NCBI RefSeq assembly: GCF_000012965.1
Contig: NC_007575.1
Coordinates: forward strand, 1,178,001 to 1,242,000
Direction of reading: 5' to 3'
DNA: 64,000 nucleotides
From: Sulfurimonas denitrificans DSM 1251
GTDB taxonomy: Bacteria; Campylobacterota; Campylobacteria; Campylobacterales; Sulfurimonadaceae
Part shown: positions 6,536-15,819 of the stretch, one piece after another
How the letters are laid out: every line of letters begins with the position of its first letter
Numbering within the stretch: position 1 is the first letter of the stretch
Made by a program: the position numbers and the translations under genes
The notes under the pieces: model-generated
The model's database searches: none
What the model was told of the DNA's origin: nothing
Seen by the model: the letters and a program-made list of their open reading frames with translations, nothing else

Positions 6536-8365
6536 ATGAATAACTTTGGTCTTGCTATCTGGTCAAATAATAACTTTATAATAGAAGATGGACAAATCAG
6601 ATTAAACTACAAATGTATGCCTTCACTTCTTCAGATTGTTGAGGAGATTCGTTCAGACGATGTTAGAGGACCAATACTTCTTAGGTTTCCACATCTAATC
6701 AAGAGTCAAATAAGAACGCTCTATAACTATTTTGACAAAGCTATACAACAAAATAATTATCAAGGCTCTTTTAATGCTGTATTTCCACTAAAGGTAAATC
6801 AGTTTCCACATGCAATTGCAGCTATAACATCTCAAGGAGCTCAATTTAACTATGGACTTGAAGCAGGAAGTAAAGCTGAGTTGATTCTTGCTATGAGTAA
6901 GACTCCAAGCGGCGCAAATATTACCGTTAATGGTTTTAAAGACAAAGAGATGATAACTCTTGGTTTTATAGCAGCTCAAAGCGGACATAATATTACTATC
7001 ACTATTGAAGGTTTAGGTGAGCTTGAGACAATCATAGAAGTAGCAAAGGAGTGTAAATTAAAAGTCCCAAATATTGGTATAAGAGTAAGGCTTCACAGCG
7101 CAGGAAGCGGCATCTGGGCTAAAAGCGGTGGAATGGATGCAAAATTTGGACTAACTTCCACAGAAATTATTGAAGCAATTACGCTACTTAGAGAAGCAGA
7201 TCTCTTAGACTATTTGAGCATGATTCACTTTCATATAGGCTCTCAAATGTCTGATATTGCTCCGCTTAAAAAAGCTCTTCGTGAAGCTGGAAACATCTAT
7301 GCTGAGCTGAAAAAAATGGGTGCAACAAAACTAAACAGCATAAATATCGGTGGAGGGCTTGCAGTTGAGTACGACCAACACACACACTCAAACTCTCGCA
7401 ACTACTCAATAGACGAGTTCTCAAGCAGTGTTGTCTTCTTGCTTGGAGAAATTATGAATGCAAAAAATGTTTCTCATCCAGATATTTTTACAGAATCGGG
7501 CAGATTTATTGTCGCTTCTCATGCAGTTTTAATTACACCTGTTTTAGAACTTTTTACACAAGATTTTCAAGAAAAACTCCTCAATTTTAAAGCTGTAAAT
7601 CCACCTCTAATAGAGGAGTTAATAGAGCTAAACAAACTCTTAAACAACACAAACTGTATAGAGTACCTTCACGATGCTCTAGACCATTTAGAGTCTATTC
7701 TTACACTTTTTGATTTAGGTTACATTGATCTTCAAGACCGCTCAAATGCAGAAATTTTAGTTCACAATATTATCAAAAGAGCACTCTATTTAAAATCATC
7801 TAATCCAACAGATGAGTTAGCGCAACTTCAAGTAAAGCTTCAAGAGCGCTACCTTATAAATGCTTCAATATTTCAAAGTTTGCCAGATTACTGGGGTTTA
7901 AATCAGCACTTTCCAGTTATGCCACTGCATCATCTAAATACAACACCTCTTAGAGCAGCATCACTTTGGGATATTACATGTGATAGTGATGGTGAAATTG
8001 GTTTTAATCCAGATAAACCTCTATATCTTCATGATGTAAATCTTGATGAAGAGGATTATTTCTTAGGCTTTTTTAATGTTGGTGCATATCAAGAGACATT
8101 GGGGATGAATCACAACCTCTTTACCCATCCAAGTGAATATACAATTATCATAGGTGAAAATGATTATGAGATTAAAAATGCTGTTGAATCAAAGAGTATT
8201 TTAGATATTTTAGACTCTCTTGGCTACGATGCAGTAGAGTTATCAAAAAAGCTTAAAAATGATTTATCAAACTCTAGCTTTATTACAGAGAAAGAAAAAA
8301 GTGATACACTTGCAAAATTAGAACTATTTTTACAACAAAACGGTTATTTAAGAACCACGAACTAG
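6536..8365 (+). CDS. speA: Biosynthetic arginine decarboxylase
   Basis: SpeA is a PLP enzyme that converts arginine to agmatine, the entry to putrescine and spermidine. The PLP lysine is K86 in AVFPLKVNQFPH, and the fold-type III features HFHIGSQ and SINIGGGLAVEYDG-like SINIGGGLAVEYD are present. The length of 609 residues is normal for the biosynthetic family. GGATGG lies just before the ATG. This window also encodes the carboxynorspermidine dehydrogenase and decarboxylase (59.9-62.3 kb) that would complete spermidine synthesis; the agmatine-to-putrescine enzymes are not in the window. The stop codon overlaps the ribosome site of cysE. Confidence 0.95.
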   Translation: MNNFGLAIWSNNNFIIEDGQIRLNYKCMPSLLQIVEEIRSDDVRGPILLRFPHLIKSQIRTLYNYFDKAIQQNNYQGSFNAVFPLKVNQFPHAIAAITSQGAQFNYGLEAGSKAELILAMSKTPSGANITVNGFKDKEMITLGFIAAQSGHNITITIEGLGELETIIEVAKECKLKVPNIGIRVRLHSAGSGIWAKSGGMDAKFGLTSTEIIEAITLLREADLLDYLSMIHFHIGSQMSDIAPLKKALREAGNIYAELKKMGATKLNSINIGGGLAVEYDQHTHSNSRNYSIDEFSSSVVFLLGEIMNAKNVSHPDIFTESGRFIVASHAVLITPVLELFTQDFQEKLLNFKAVNPPLIEELIELNKLLNNTNCIEYLHDALDHLESILTLFDLGYIDLQDRSNAEILVHNIIKRALYLKSSNPTDELAQLQVKLQERYLINASIFQSLPDYWGLNQHFPVMPLHHLNTTPLRAASLWDITCDSDGEIGFNPDKPLYLHDVNLDEEDYFLGFFNVGAYQETLGMNHNLFTHPSEYTIIIGENDYEIKNAVESKSILDILDSLGYDAVELSKKLKNDLSNSSFITEKEKSDTLAKLELFLQQNGYLRTTN

Positions 8366-8374
8366 GAGTTACCT

Positions 8375-9076
8375 TTGGGACTTTTTGCTGAAATAAAAGA
8401 GGACTTTTCAAACGCATACAAAAATGATCCTGCTTTAAATTCTAAATTGGATTTTTTGTTTAACTACCCAGGAGTCTGGGCTGTTGCATGGTATAGAGTA
8501 GCACACAAACTCTACATGTCTAATTTTAAAAGCTTAGCTAGAATCATAATGGGTTTAACTCAAATTTTAACAAATATAGATATTCACCCTGGCGCTGTTA
8601 TTGGAAAGAGAGTTTTTATAGATCATGGAACTGGTGTTGTGATTGGTCAAACTGCAGTAATAGAAGATGATGTACTTATCTATCAAGGTGTAACTCTTGG
8701 CGGAGTCTCACTTACTCAAGGGAAGAGACATCCAACAGTAAAAAAAGGTGCAGTTTTAGGCGCAGGATCAAAAATACTTGGAAATATAGTAATCGGAGAG
8801 TATGCAAAAATAGGTGCCAACTCTGTTGTAGTAAAAGCTGTTCCAGACAACGCTACTGCAATTGGAATCCCAGCACATGTAATAGAAAAAGGGCGATGCA
8901 AAGACCCTCTTATGCACAACCTTCTTCCAGATATAAACAAAGAGATGTTTGAGTATCTACTAAAACGTGTTGCAGTTTTGGAGCATATTTTAGTTGAAGA
9001 CAACAAAGAACTTCTAGAGCAAGATTTACACTTAGAAAATATTTATGAATCATTCATCAGAGCAATGAAAAATTAA
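8375..9076 (+). CDS. cysE: Serine O-acetyltransferase
   Basis: CysE acetylates L-serine with acetyl-CoA, making O-acetylserine for cysteine synthesis. The N-terminal helical domain is followed by left-handed beta-helix hexapeptide repeats, with the catalytic region DIHPGAVIGKRVFIDHGTG and QGVTLGG. At 233 residues it is the compact EpsC/CysE form. The start codon is TTG: AGGAG, overlapping the speA TAG, lies 6 bases upstream, and no in-frame ATG precedes the conserved region. A C-terminal coiled segment after residue 190 follows the repeat domain. Confidence 0.92.
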   Translation: MGLFAEIKEDFSNAYKNDPALNSKLDFLFNYPGVWAVAWYRVAHKLYMSNFKSLARIIMGLTQILTNIDIHPGAVIGKRVFIDHGTGVVIGQTAVIEDDVLIYQGVTLGGVSLTQGKRHPTVKKGAVLGAGSKILGNIVIGEYAKIGANSVVVKAVPDNATAIGIPAHVIEKGRCKDPLMHNLLPDINKEMFEYLLKRVAVLEHILVEDNKELLEQDLHLENIYESFIRAMKN

Positions 9077-9087
9077 ATATATTTCAG

Positions 9088-9093
9088 TATAAT
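9088..9093 (+). promoter_or_regulatory. Candidate -10 box for the aspartate aminotransferase gene
   Basis: TATAAT preceded by TTTCAG, 31 bases upstream of the ATG. It lies after the cysE stop and would give the aminotransferase gene its own transcript. Confidence 0.5.
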
Positions 9094-9123
9094 TCGCCCA
9101 ATATTTTCAATAAAGGGTTCTTC

Positions 9124-10287
9124 ATGCTTAGTGATCGCGTAAATACACTATCTGAATCAATTACAATTGCAATTTCAACACTCGCAGGAGAATTAAAAGC
9201 TTCTGGTAAAGACATTCTTAGCTTCTCAGCTGGCGAGCCTGATTTTGACACTCCTCAAGTTATTAAAGATGCTGCAATAGCTGCGATTAATGAAGGTTTC
9301 ACAAAATACACAGCTGTTGAGGGGATTCCTACACTTAAAGCTGCAATCGCAAATAAACTAAAAAGAGATAATGGTTTAACTTATGCGCCAAACCAAATCA
9401 TTACAAATAACGGTGCAAAGCACTCTCTTTTTAATCTTTTTGCAGCAGTTATTCAAAAAGGTGACGAGGTAATTATCCCAGCTCCATATTGGGTTACATA
9501 CCCTGAGCTTGTTCTCTATCATGGCGGAACGGTTGTCGAGATTGAAACAAATGATGAAAGTTCATTTAAAATTACACCACAGCAGTTAAAAAATGCTCTT
9601 ACTCCAAAGACTAAGATGATAGTTTTAACTTCCCCATCAAACCCAACTGGTTCAGTTTACTCAAAAGATGAATTAACTGCACTTGGTAAAGTTTTAGAAG
9701 GAACTGATGTTTTAGTTGCAAGTGATGAGATGTATGAAAAGCTAATTTATGATGGGGAGTTCACGTCTGCTGCAGCAGTTAGTGATGACATGTATAAAAG
9801 AACCATAACTATCAATGGTCTTAGCAAATCAGTGGCAATGACAGGTTGGAGATTTGGTTATATGGCTGCGCACCAAACAGAGATTATCCAAGCAACTAAA
9901 AAACTTCAGAGCCAAAGTACTTCAAACATTAACTCTATTACTCAAAAAGCAGCGATTGTTGGCTTAAATGGTGAAGCTGATGCTGATATCGAGAAGATGA
10001 GAATAGCTTTTAAAGAGCGCAGAGATGAGGCTGTAAAGCTTATAAATGCGATTGATGGACTTAGTGTTTATAAGCCTGATGGTGCATTTTATCTCTTTAT
10101 AAACATCAAAAAAGTATCTAAGGACTCCATGAAATTTTGTAAAGAGCTATTAGAAGAAAAGGGTGTAGCTTTAGTTCCAGGCGTTGGCTTTGGAAGCGAA
10201 GGTTATGCAAGATTTAGTTTTGCAACTGATATAGAGAGTATCCGCAAAGGCATCAAAAGAATCGAAGAGTTTGTATCTGCACGCTAA
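9124..10287 (+). CDS. aspB: Aspartate aminotransferase (class I, subgroup Ib)
   Basis: This PLP enzyme interconverts aspartate/2-oxoglutarate and oxaloacetate/glutamate. The Schiff-base lysine is K235 in NGLSKSVAMTGWRFGY; SPSNPTGSVY and the late RFSFA arginine are in place. The 387-residue length and the N-terminus (SAGEPDFDTP) fit the Ib subgroup found in Campylobacter and Bacillus. It is preceded by AAGGG and by its own -10 box. Its stop overlaps that of the convergent tamB by three bases. Confidence 0.93.
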   Translation: MLSDRVNTLSESITIAISTLAGELKASGKDILSFSAGEPDFDTPQVIKDAAIAAINEGFTKYTAVEGIPTLKAAIANKLKRDNGLTYAPNQIITNNGAKHSLFNLFAAVIQKGDEVIIPAPYWVTYPELVLYHGGTVVEIETNDESSFKITPQQLKNALTPKTKMIVLTSPSNPTGSVYSKDELTALGKVLEGTDVLVASDEMYEKLIYDGEFTSAAAVSDDMYKRTITINGLSKSVAMTGWRFGYMAAHQTEIIQATKKLQSQSTSNINSITQKAAIVGLNGEADADIEKMRIAFKERRDEAVKLINAIDGLSVYKPDGAFYLFINIKKVSKDSMKFCKELLEEKGVALVPGVGFGSEGYARFSFATDIESIRKGIKRIEEFVSAR

Positions 10288-12926
10288 GGTGTGTGGATAT
10301 CAAAATCTTTTATATAGATAATACTAACCCCCTGCCCCGTCTCTTTTACGTCAACATCAACTCTTAGTGATTTACTCAAAGAGTACTGTAGTATCAAACT
10401 TGAAATCTCATCATTTTTATAGACTATACGAATATTTTTGTTAAATCTGGCTCCAACTTCATAACCAAGCGTTCCCTCCTTATTTGTCAAAATATTGAGG
10501 GTATCAACCCTTAGAACTCCTGAACTATTTACTATTTTTTTAATTCCACTCCCCAGAAGAAGCGTGTTTAGAGATGTTTTTGACTCTGAGGTTGTATCAA
10601 AGAGAGAAGATGCGCTTGAATCAAAGAGTATGTAAGAGAGTATGTCGTTTTGGCTCATAGCTGGTTTTGAGGAGAAAAGCACAACTGGAGAGCTAACTCT
10701 GTTTGTAACATATATCTCTATATCTATATAATCAGTCGTATAGTAGTGCAGGTTTAGATTAAGGTATGGATCTATCTCATCACCTCCATAAAAATATATC
10801 TCACTCTCATCAAACTCAAATACTCTATCTTCAAGATTTACCACTCCACTCTTAATACTTAAAGCACCAAAAATTTCTAAGTTGGAATCCATATCTTTAT
10901 ATAGAATCAAAGATGGCTCAATTAGCAAAGAGATATCTTCTACCTCATATTTTATAGGTTTTGATGATGTTATTGCTATGTTTATAGCTCTTGCATCCTC
11001 ATTTTTTGACTCTTTCATATCTTGAATGATTATGATGTCTTTATCGCTGATGGCATAATCTTTTTTAAGTTTGTACATAATAGAACCACTCTTTATCTCA
11101 ATATCTCCACTAATATTTTCTCTTCCTTGTGCATCAATTATTGCATGTAAATCAAGTTTTAACATGACATCAGCCTCTTTTGATTTGTAATGGTAACTCT
11201 CACTAAAGAGAGAAAAATCTCCACTCATATCACTACTTTTTAAAACTCCCCTAAGAAGAATATTCTCATATATCCAAAACTCTTTAAACTCAATATCAAA
11301 ATCATCATTGAAGCTAATTTTAGATGGTTTGCTTGATGTTACTCTTTGATTTTCTACACTTACGTCATATCTATTTAAAATCAGCTCTTTATCTTTATAT
11401 ACAAAATTAAAACTATTATCTTTGCCAGAGTAGTCTCTTTTTGAATCAAGTATTAAAGTATAAAATGGAATTTTTACACTAGAAGTTACTTCTAGGGAGT
11501 CTTTAAAATTTATAATAGACTTTGCTTCTACTTTAGCATCAAAAAAAGCTTTGAATGGAGGAATTTGGAGCTCTTTTAGAAATTTATCTATGGAGTTAAT
11601 TTTACTCTCTACTACAGCTATCTTGTTTTTCAAATCAACTCTATAATCAAAAATAGCTGAACCAATATATACATAACCATCTGCCCCCTCTTCATTTGCC
11701 AACATCGAAATAGAAGCAATATCTGATTTTACAAACATAGAGATGTTAGAATTTTTTTCACGTGCCATAAGAGTTACTTTTGAGAATCTCTTTAAATCGT
11801 ACTCTTTGTAATGTAAAAACTCTTTTTTTGGATATATGTTTGATTCTAGCAAAGTCTCATTGTTTTCAAGTGAGAGATTCGCATCAAATTTAGCATAGGC
11901 TGTATCTGCGTTAATTGTATATTTTATAAAATCAAGCGTTTTAAAGTCAGCTTCAATATCTTTTGCACTAAACTTTGCATAGCTCTCATCTGGATTGTGC
12001 TCTAAATCTATCACAAATCTATCAAATGCAATATCAATATCTTTGGTAATTATCTCTGCTGCTATTTGAGAGCTTACATGTAGGTTTTTATCCATCTTAG
12101 CATCTTGTATAATTGCCACTTCAAACTCTTTATATGTGGCGCTATAGTCTGCTTTGAGCGTCAAATCTTTACTCTCAAAGAGGTATCTGAGCTTAAGTTT
12201 TATATCTTTTATCAAAAAATCTGGGAGATATTTTGGAGTTGCTTCTTTTAGAGTAGTTACGAGATTTATCTCTTGAGAGTTTATCCAAATGTCAGCTTCT
12301 ATTTTTTTTGGCTTATAAGCTAAAGTAGAAATATATTTTTTTTCTATAAAATCCACTAGAGTAAAAGAGAGAGCTCCTCTTAGAGTTTCATCTTTAAAAT
12401 AACCCAAAAATTCTGCGTCTGCATATTTTGTCTTTACATGTAAGGATATTTTTTCTATATCAAGTGCATCTCTAAAGCTAAGTTCATCTGCACTTAAATC
12501 AAATAGAACCTTCTCTTTTTGATAATTTAAAACTCCATTATTAACTTCTATTTTTGAGATATTAAATGCTATATGTGATGATTCATCGCTATTTTTCAGT
12601 GATAAAAGTAGCTTATCTAAATCTATTTTAACTCCAGATGCAGCTATATAATCAACTCTTGGTGTTGGGTTTAAAAGAGATAAAAAATTGTATTTTATAC
12701 TCAATTTATCTACATGTAAACTGTCTTCATAAATAAACCCGTAAATTTCAACCCCGCTAAATAGAGTTCCTCTTAGCTCTTTATACTCGATGTTAAACTC
12801 TTTTAAATATTTTTCAGCCAACGCAGGAGCTATATCTTTTTGAAAAAAAACAAACAGAGCCAATAATAGAGTCACTATTAAAATTAGAACTGTTATTTGC
12901 ACAAATGAGAGAAGTTTCTTTATCAA
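10284..12926 (-). CDS. tamB: TamB-like translocation/assembly and lipid-transport protein
   Basis: The 880-residue protein has an N-terminal signal-anchor helix (LLSFVQITVLILIVTLLLAL) and then long beta-rich repeats typical of AsmA-like/TamB bridge proteins. It ends in the conserved DUF490-type region: SQNDILSYILFDSS, then GYEVGARFNKNIRIVYKND. TamB spans the periplasm and works with TamA in outer-membrane protein assembly or phospholipid transport. The start overlaps the tamA stop by 4 bases (ATGA), indicating coupling. It is shorter than the enterobacterial protein (~1260 residues), as is common in this phylum. Confidence 0.88.
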   Translation of the reverse strand: MIKKLLSFVQITVLILIVTLLLALFVFFQKDIAPALAEKYLKEFNIEYKELRGTLFSGVEIYGFIYEDSLHVDKLSIKYNFLSLLNPTPRVDYIAASGVKIDLDKLLLSLKNSDESSHIAFNISKIEVNNGVLNYQKEKVLFDLSADELSFRDALDIEKISLHVKTKYADAEFLGYFKDETLRGALSFTLVDFIEKKYISTLAYKPKKIEADIWINSQEINLVTTLKEATPKYLPDFLIKDIKLKLRYLFESKDLTLKADYSATYKEFEVAIIQDAKMDKNLHVSSQIAAEIITKDIDIAFDRFVIDLEHNPDESYAKFSAKDIEADFKTLDFIKYTINADTAYAKFDANLSLENNETLLESNIYPKKEFLHYKEYDLKRFSKVTLMAREKNSNISMFVKSDIASISMLANEEGADGYVYIGSAIFDYRVDLKNKIAVVESKINSIDKFLKELQIPPFKAFFDAKVEAKSIINFKDSLEVTSSVKIPFYTLILDSKRDYSGKDNSFNFVYKDKELILNRYDVSVENQRVTSSKPSKISFNDDFDIEFKEFWIYENILLRGVLKSSDMSGDFSLFSESYHYKSKEADVMLKLDLHAIIDAQGRENISGDIEIKSGSIMYKLKKDYAISDKDIIIIQDMKESKNEDARAINIAITSSKPIKYEVEDISLLIEPSLILYKDMDSNLEIFGALSIKSGVVNLEDRVFEFDESEIYFYGGDEIDPYLNLNLHYYTTDYIDIEIYVTNRVSSPVVLFSSKPAMSQNDILSYILFDSSASSLFDTTSESKTSLNTLLLGSGIKKIVNSSGVLRVDTLNILTNKEGTLGYEVGARFNKNIRIVYKNDEISSLILQYSLSKSLRVDVDVKETGQGVSIIYIKDFDIHTP

Positions 12927-14617
12927 AATAGCTCTCCTATGTGAAAATGTATAGCATAGTGCTCTTTTGGATTTTTTGTATCAAAACCAATATCAATAGC
13001 AATAGGTCCAATTGGAGTTAGATAACGAAAACCAAAACCGACACTGTAATAACCACTACTAAAATTCGGAGTGCTATCTTGTGAGAGAAAACTATTATCA
13101 CTAAAAATCACTCCTTTAAAATCACCATAAATCTTAAAACGAAGTTCAGCAGTTGTTTCAAAAATAGAGTTAAAACCGATTGGATCACCCATGCTATTTT
13201 GTGGACCTAGTTTTCTATAGCTATATCCACGGTTGCTATACATTCCTCCAGAGAAAAATCCATAAGAAGTTGGGAGCTCTCCATCAAGAAGCTTTAAGAA
13301 TCCATAATCAGCCTTTAAGCCAAGAGTAACTTTTTCTACACTCTTAATACTCCCTATAGTTGTCTTAAACTTATAGTAGGTTGCATCAGAGACGCTTGAT
13401 TTTATTGAGCCCATAAGCTCACTTTTAACAAAATAACCACTACTTGGGTCTAATATTTTATCTCTTGTATCATAGCTATATTCTAGTTTTGAAGATAAAA
13501 CAAATAGTTGATTTATGGGAAAAAGCTCTCTGTCATTGCTTCTGTATGTATTTACTTTATCAAAAATAAGACTCTCTTTAAAAGTATGTTTATCTCGTCT
13601 TTGCTTTAAATATCCATCTAGATAAAATTTAGACTCACTAAATCCTAAAAATTCTTCATTTTCAAAACCGATTTCAAAACCTGTAAAGTTTCTATTTAAG
13701 AGTGGCATATCAAAATTTAGCTTTACGTTTTGTTTGATTTGAGCGACTCTACTCTTTAGGCTAAGTGTCTTTAGATTTCCTAAAAAGTTTCTATTCAAGA
13801 GTCCAACTGAAGCCATAACACCCTCATCACTGCTTATCCCAATACCAGATTCAAAGCGCAGCGGTTTCTCATTTTGAACTACACTAACGCTTACATCTAC
13901 AAACTCATCTTGATATATCTCTGTATCTATTATTGCTTTTGAAATGCCCTCATATGCGTATAGCTCCTCATAACTCTTAGTAATTGCACCTAAAGAGAAC
14001 TCCATGCCATCTTGGAGATATAAGACAGAGCGCACTGTTTTTTCATCTATATTTTTTGAGGTTTTTATCTCTATATTTCTAAAATAACACTTTTTATTTT
14101 TGCTCGATTCATAAGTTAGATATGCTGCATTACTATCTGTATCTATCCACGCTTTTGCATCAACTATAGGATTACAAAAATGGTTGTTTGCATAAAAGAG
14201 TTTTATATCTTTTTTGCTTTGCGTAAATCTTTGCGAATCAAAAATATCACCAATTTTAAAAAAAACAGCCTCATCAATTTTAAAATCTGAGATATTTGAT
14301 ATATCTTTTATAATAATTGGATTATTTTCTTGTATGTTTAAAAATAGGCTCTCTTTATCTATTTTTGATTCAATTACAGCATTAAAAAAACCTCTAGTTT
14401 TATAATAGTCTTTGAGCGTTTGTATGCTTAAATCAACAATTTTTGAATCAATGGAAGAAGGTAGTTTGTAAAATTCATAAAAATGCGGTTCTTGCAAATC
14501 TAGCGAAGAGTAAAGTTCACTAGATGTTATATGTTTGTTTCCATCAAAATGGAGCTCTAGCTTTTGCCCAAAAAGGAGAGTTGAGACTAAAAGAGATAAA
14601 AAAAACTTTCCTCTCAA
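12923..14617 (-). CDS. tamA: TamA-like BamA/Omp85-family outer membrane protein
   Basis: A short signal peptide (KFFLSLLVSTLLFGQ) precedes POTRA-like repeats up to about residue 245 and a C-terminal 16-strand Omp85 barrel. Barrel features include GSIKSS strands, the RGYSYRKLGP motif of loop 6 (VRGF/Y equivalent) and a terminal aromatic F. TamA pairs with TamB to assemble a subset of outer-membrane proteins. The 4-base overlap with tamB and the 564-residue length favour TamA over BamA. It sits at the end of the ilv-lpxD transcript. Confidence 0.88.
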   Translation of the reverse strand: MRGKFFLSLLVSTLLFGQKLELHFDGNKHITSSELYSSLDLQEPHFYEFYKLPSSIDSKIVDLSIQTLKDYYKTRGFFNAVIESKIDKESLFLNIQENNPIIIKDISNISDFKIDEAVFFKIGDIFDSQRFTQSKKDIKLFYANNHFCNPIVDAKAWIDTDSNAAYLTYESSKNKKCYFRNIEIKTSKNIDEKTVRSVLYLQDGMEFSLGAITKSYEELYAYEGISKAIIDTEIYQDEFVDVSVSVVQNEKPLRFESGIGISSDEGVMASVGLLNRNFLGNLKTLSLKSRVAQIKQNVKLNFDMPLLNRNFTGFEIGFENEEFLGFSESKFYLDGYLKQRRDKHTFKESLIFDKVNTYRSNDRELFPINQLFVLSSKLEYSYDTRDKILDPSSGYFVKSELMGSIKSSVSDATYYKFKTTIGSIKSVEKVTLGLKADYGFLKLLDGELPTSYGFFSGGMYSNRGYSYRKLGPQNSMGDPIGFNSIFETTAELRFKIYGDFKGVIFSDNSFLSQDSTPNFSSGYYSVGFGFRYLTPIGPIAIDIGFDTKNPKEHYAIHFHIGELF

Positions 14618-14640
14618 ACTTACTCCAATCTAAGAACTTA

Positions 14641-14844
14641 CTATTTTAAACTCTTTAATGCCTCAATAACTTCATCTAAATTCTCTAATGGAATATGAAC
14701 TTTCCACTCAGGTTCATTTGCATTTCCAGCAAGTGAAATACCTATGCTAGCAACGCTATGACTGCCAGCTCCATAAGGCTCATCTATCTTAGTTACTGAA
14801 ATAACACCTTTTTTTGTTCCATTTAATGCGATTGTTTTTGACAT
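14641..14844 (-). CDS. Small conserved protein of unknown function
   Basis: This 67-residue protein lacks membrane helices and has no motif I recognise. It is probably an alpha/beta domain (KTIALNGTKKGVISVTKI ... PLENLDEVIEALKSL). A GGAAA site precedes the ATG, and it sits 10 bases after lpxD and 23 before tamA, so it is co-transcribed with envelope genes. The compact tandem spacing makes it very likely to be a real gene. Its function cannot be read from the sequence. Confidence 0.7.
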   Translation of the reverse strand: MSKTIALNGTKKGVISVTKIDEPYGAGSHSVASIGISLAGNANEPEWKVHIPLENLDEVIEALKSLK

Positions 14845-14854
14845 ATTTTTCCTT

Positions 14855-15811
14855 TTAGTTTTGTTTTATTAGTCTAGCTATTTTAGCCTGAAGTTTCAGC
14901 CATAATCTGTGTTCAAGCAGTGGAAAACCAGCGAATGTTAAGCCGCTCTTATCAATACTCTTTGTAACTCCGCTTCTAGCAGCCATTGTAGTAAATGGAG
15001 CGATGCTGAGATGTCCAGCCGTTGCACTCTGTCCGCCCATAACAACATTTCTACCCATTGTAGTAGAGCCTGAGATTCCAGCTTGAGCAACTAAAACAGA
15101 GTGTTCTCCTATAACACAGTTATGTCCAACTTGAACAAGATTATCAATTCTTACACCATATTTTATGAGTGTTGTACCAAATACCGCTCTATCTATTGTA
15201 GTTGAGCTGCCAATTTCTACATTATCCTCTATCTCAACATTACCATTTTGATAAATTTTTCTATGTTCGCCCTGTTTGTTTGTAGCAAAACCAAAGCCAT
15301 CACTTCCAATTGTCGTGTTTGCATGTATTATACACTCACTTCCAACTCTGCAATCTCTATAGACTGTTACACTTGGATATATTATGGTATTATCTCCGAT
15401 TACAGCGTTTGTTCCAATATATACATGTGCCATGATTGTACAACCTTTACCAATTATTGCACCACGAGCTATCTCTGCTCTTGGCGAGATAGTTGTACCT
15501 TCGCCTATTTTTGGCTCTGGCAAAGTTTCATCTTCAATGCTTGGTGCAAAATATTTCGATAGTGTGGCCATTTCCCAGTATGGATTCTCAACTACTAATG
15601 CCACACATCCAGAAGGAACGAACTCTTTAGTATCTTTGCTTACTATTATTGCACCTGCATTTGAGTTTTGTATCTCTTTGATATATTTTGCATTTGCTAC
15701 AAAAGATATTTCACTCTTTGTTGCATCACGGAGCGTATTCATCTTTGTTATCTCAAAATATTCACCACTAAAATCACTATTTATTATTTTTGCAATATCT
15801 TTTAAATTCAT
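14855..15811 (-). CDS. lpxD: UDP-3-O-(3-hydroxyacyl)glucosamine N-acyltransferase, copy 1
   Basis: LpxD adds the N-linked 3-hydroxyacyl chain during lipid A synthesis. The 318-residue protein has the N-terminal uridine-binding domain and then hexapeptide repeats (about residues 100-260). The catalytic-type histidine is in VQVGHNCVIGEHS and the second conserved one in TAGHLSIAP. The start at 15811 is chosen because AGGAG lies 5 bases upstream; an open frame extends further but would overlap the previous gene. It immediately follows a paralogue (15820-16770), an unusual tandem pair, 8 bases apart. Confidence 0.93.
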   Translation of the reverse strand: MNLKDIAKIINSDFSGEYFEITKMNTLRDATKSEISFVANAKYIKEIQNSNAGAIIVSKDTKEFVPSGCVALVVENPYWEMATLSKYFAPSIEDETLPEPKIGEGTTISPRAEIARGAIIGKGCTIMAHVYIGTNAVIGDNTIIYPSVTVYRDCRVGSECIIHANTTIGSDGFGFATNKQGEHRKIYQNGNVEIEDNVEIGSSTTIDRAVFGTTLIKYGVRIDNLVQVGHNCVIGEHSVLVAQAGISGSTTMGRNVVMGGQSATAGHLSIAPFTTMAARSGVTKSIDKSGLTFAGFPLLEHRLWLKLQAKIARLIKQN

Positions 15812-15819
15812 ATTCACTC

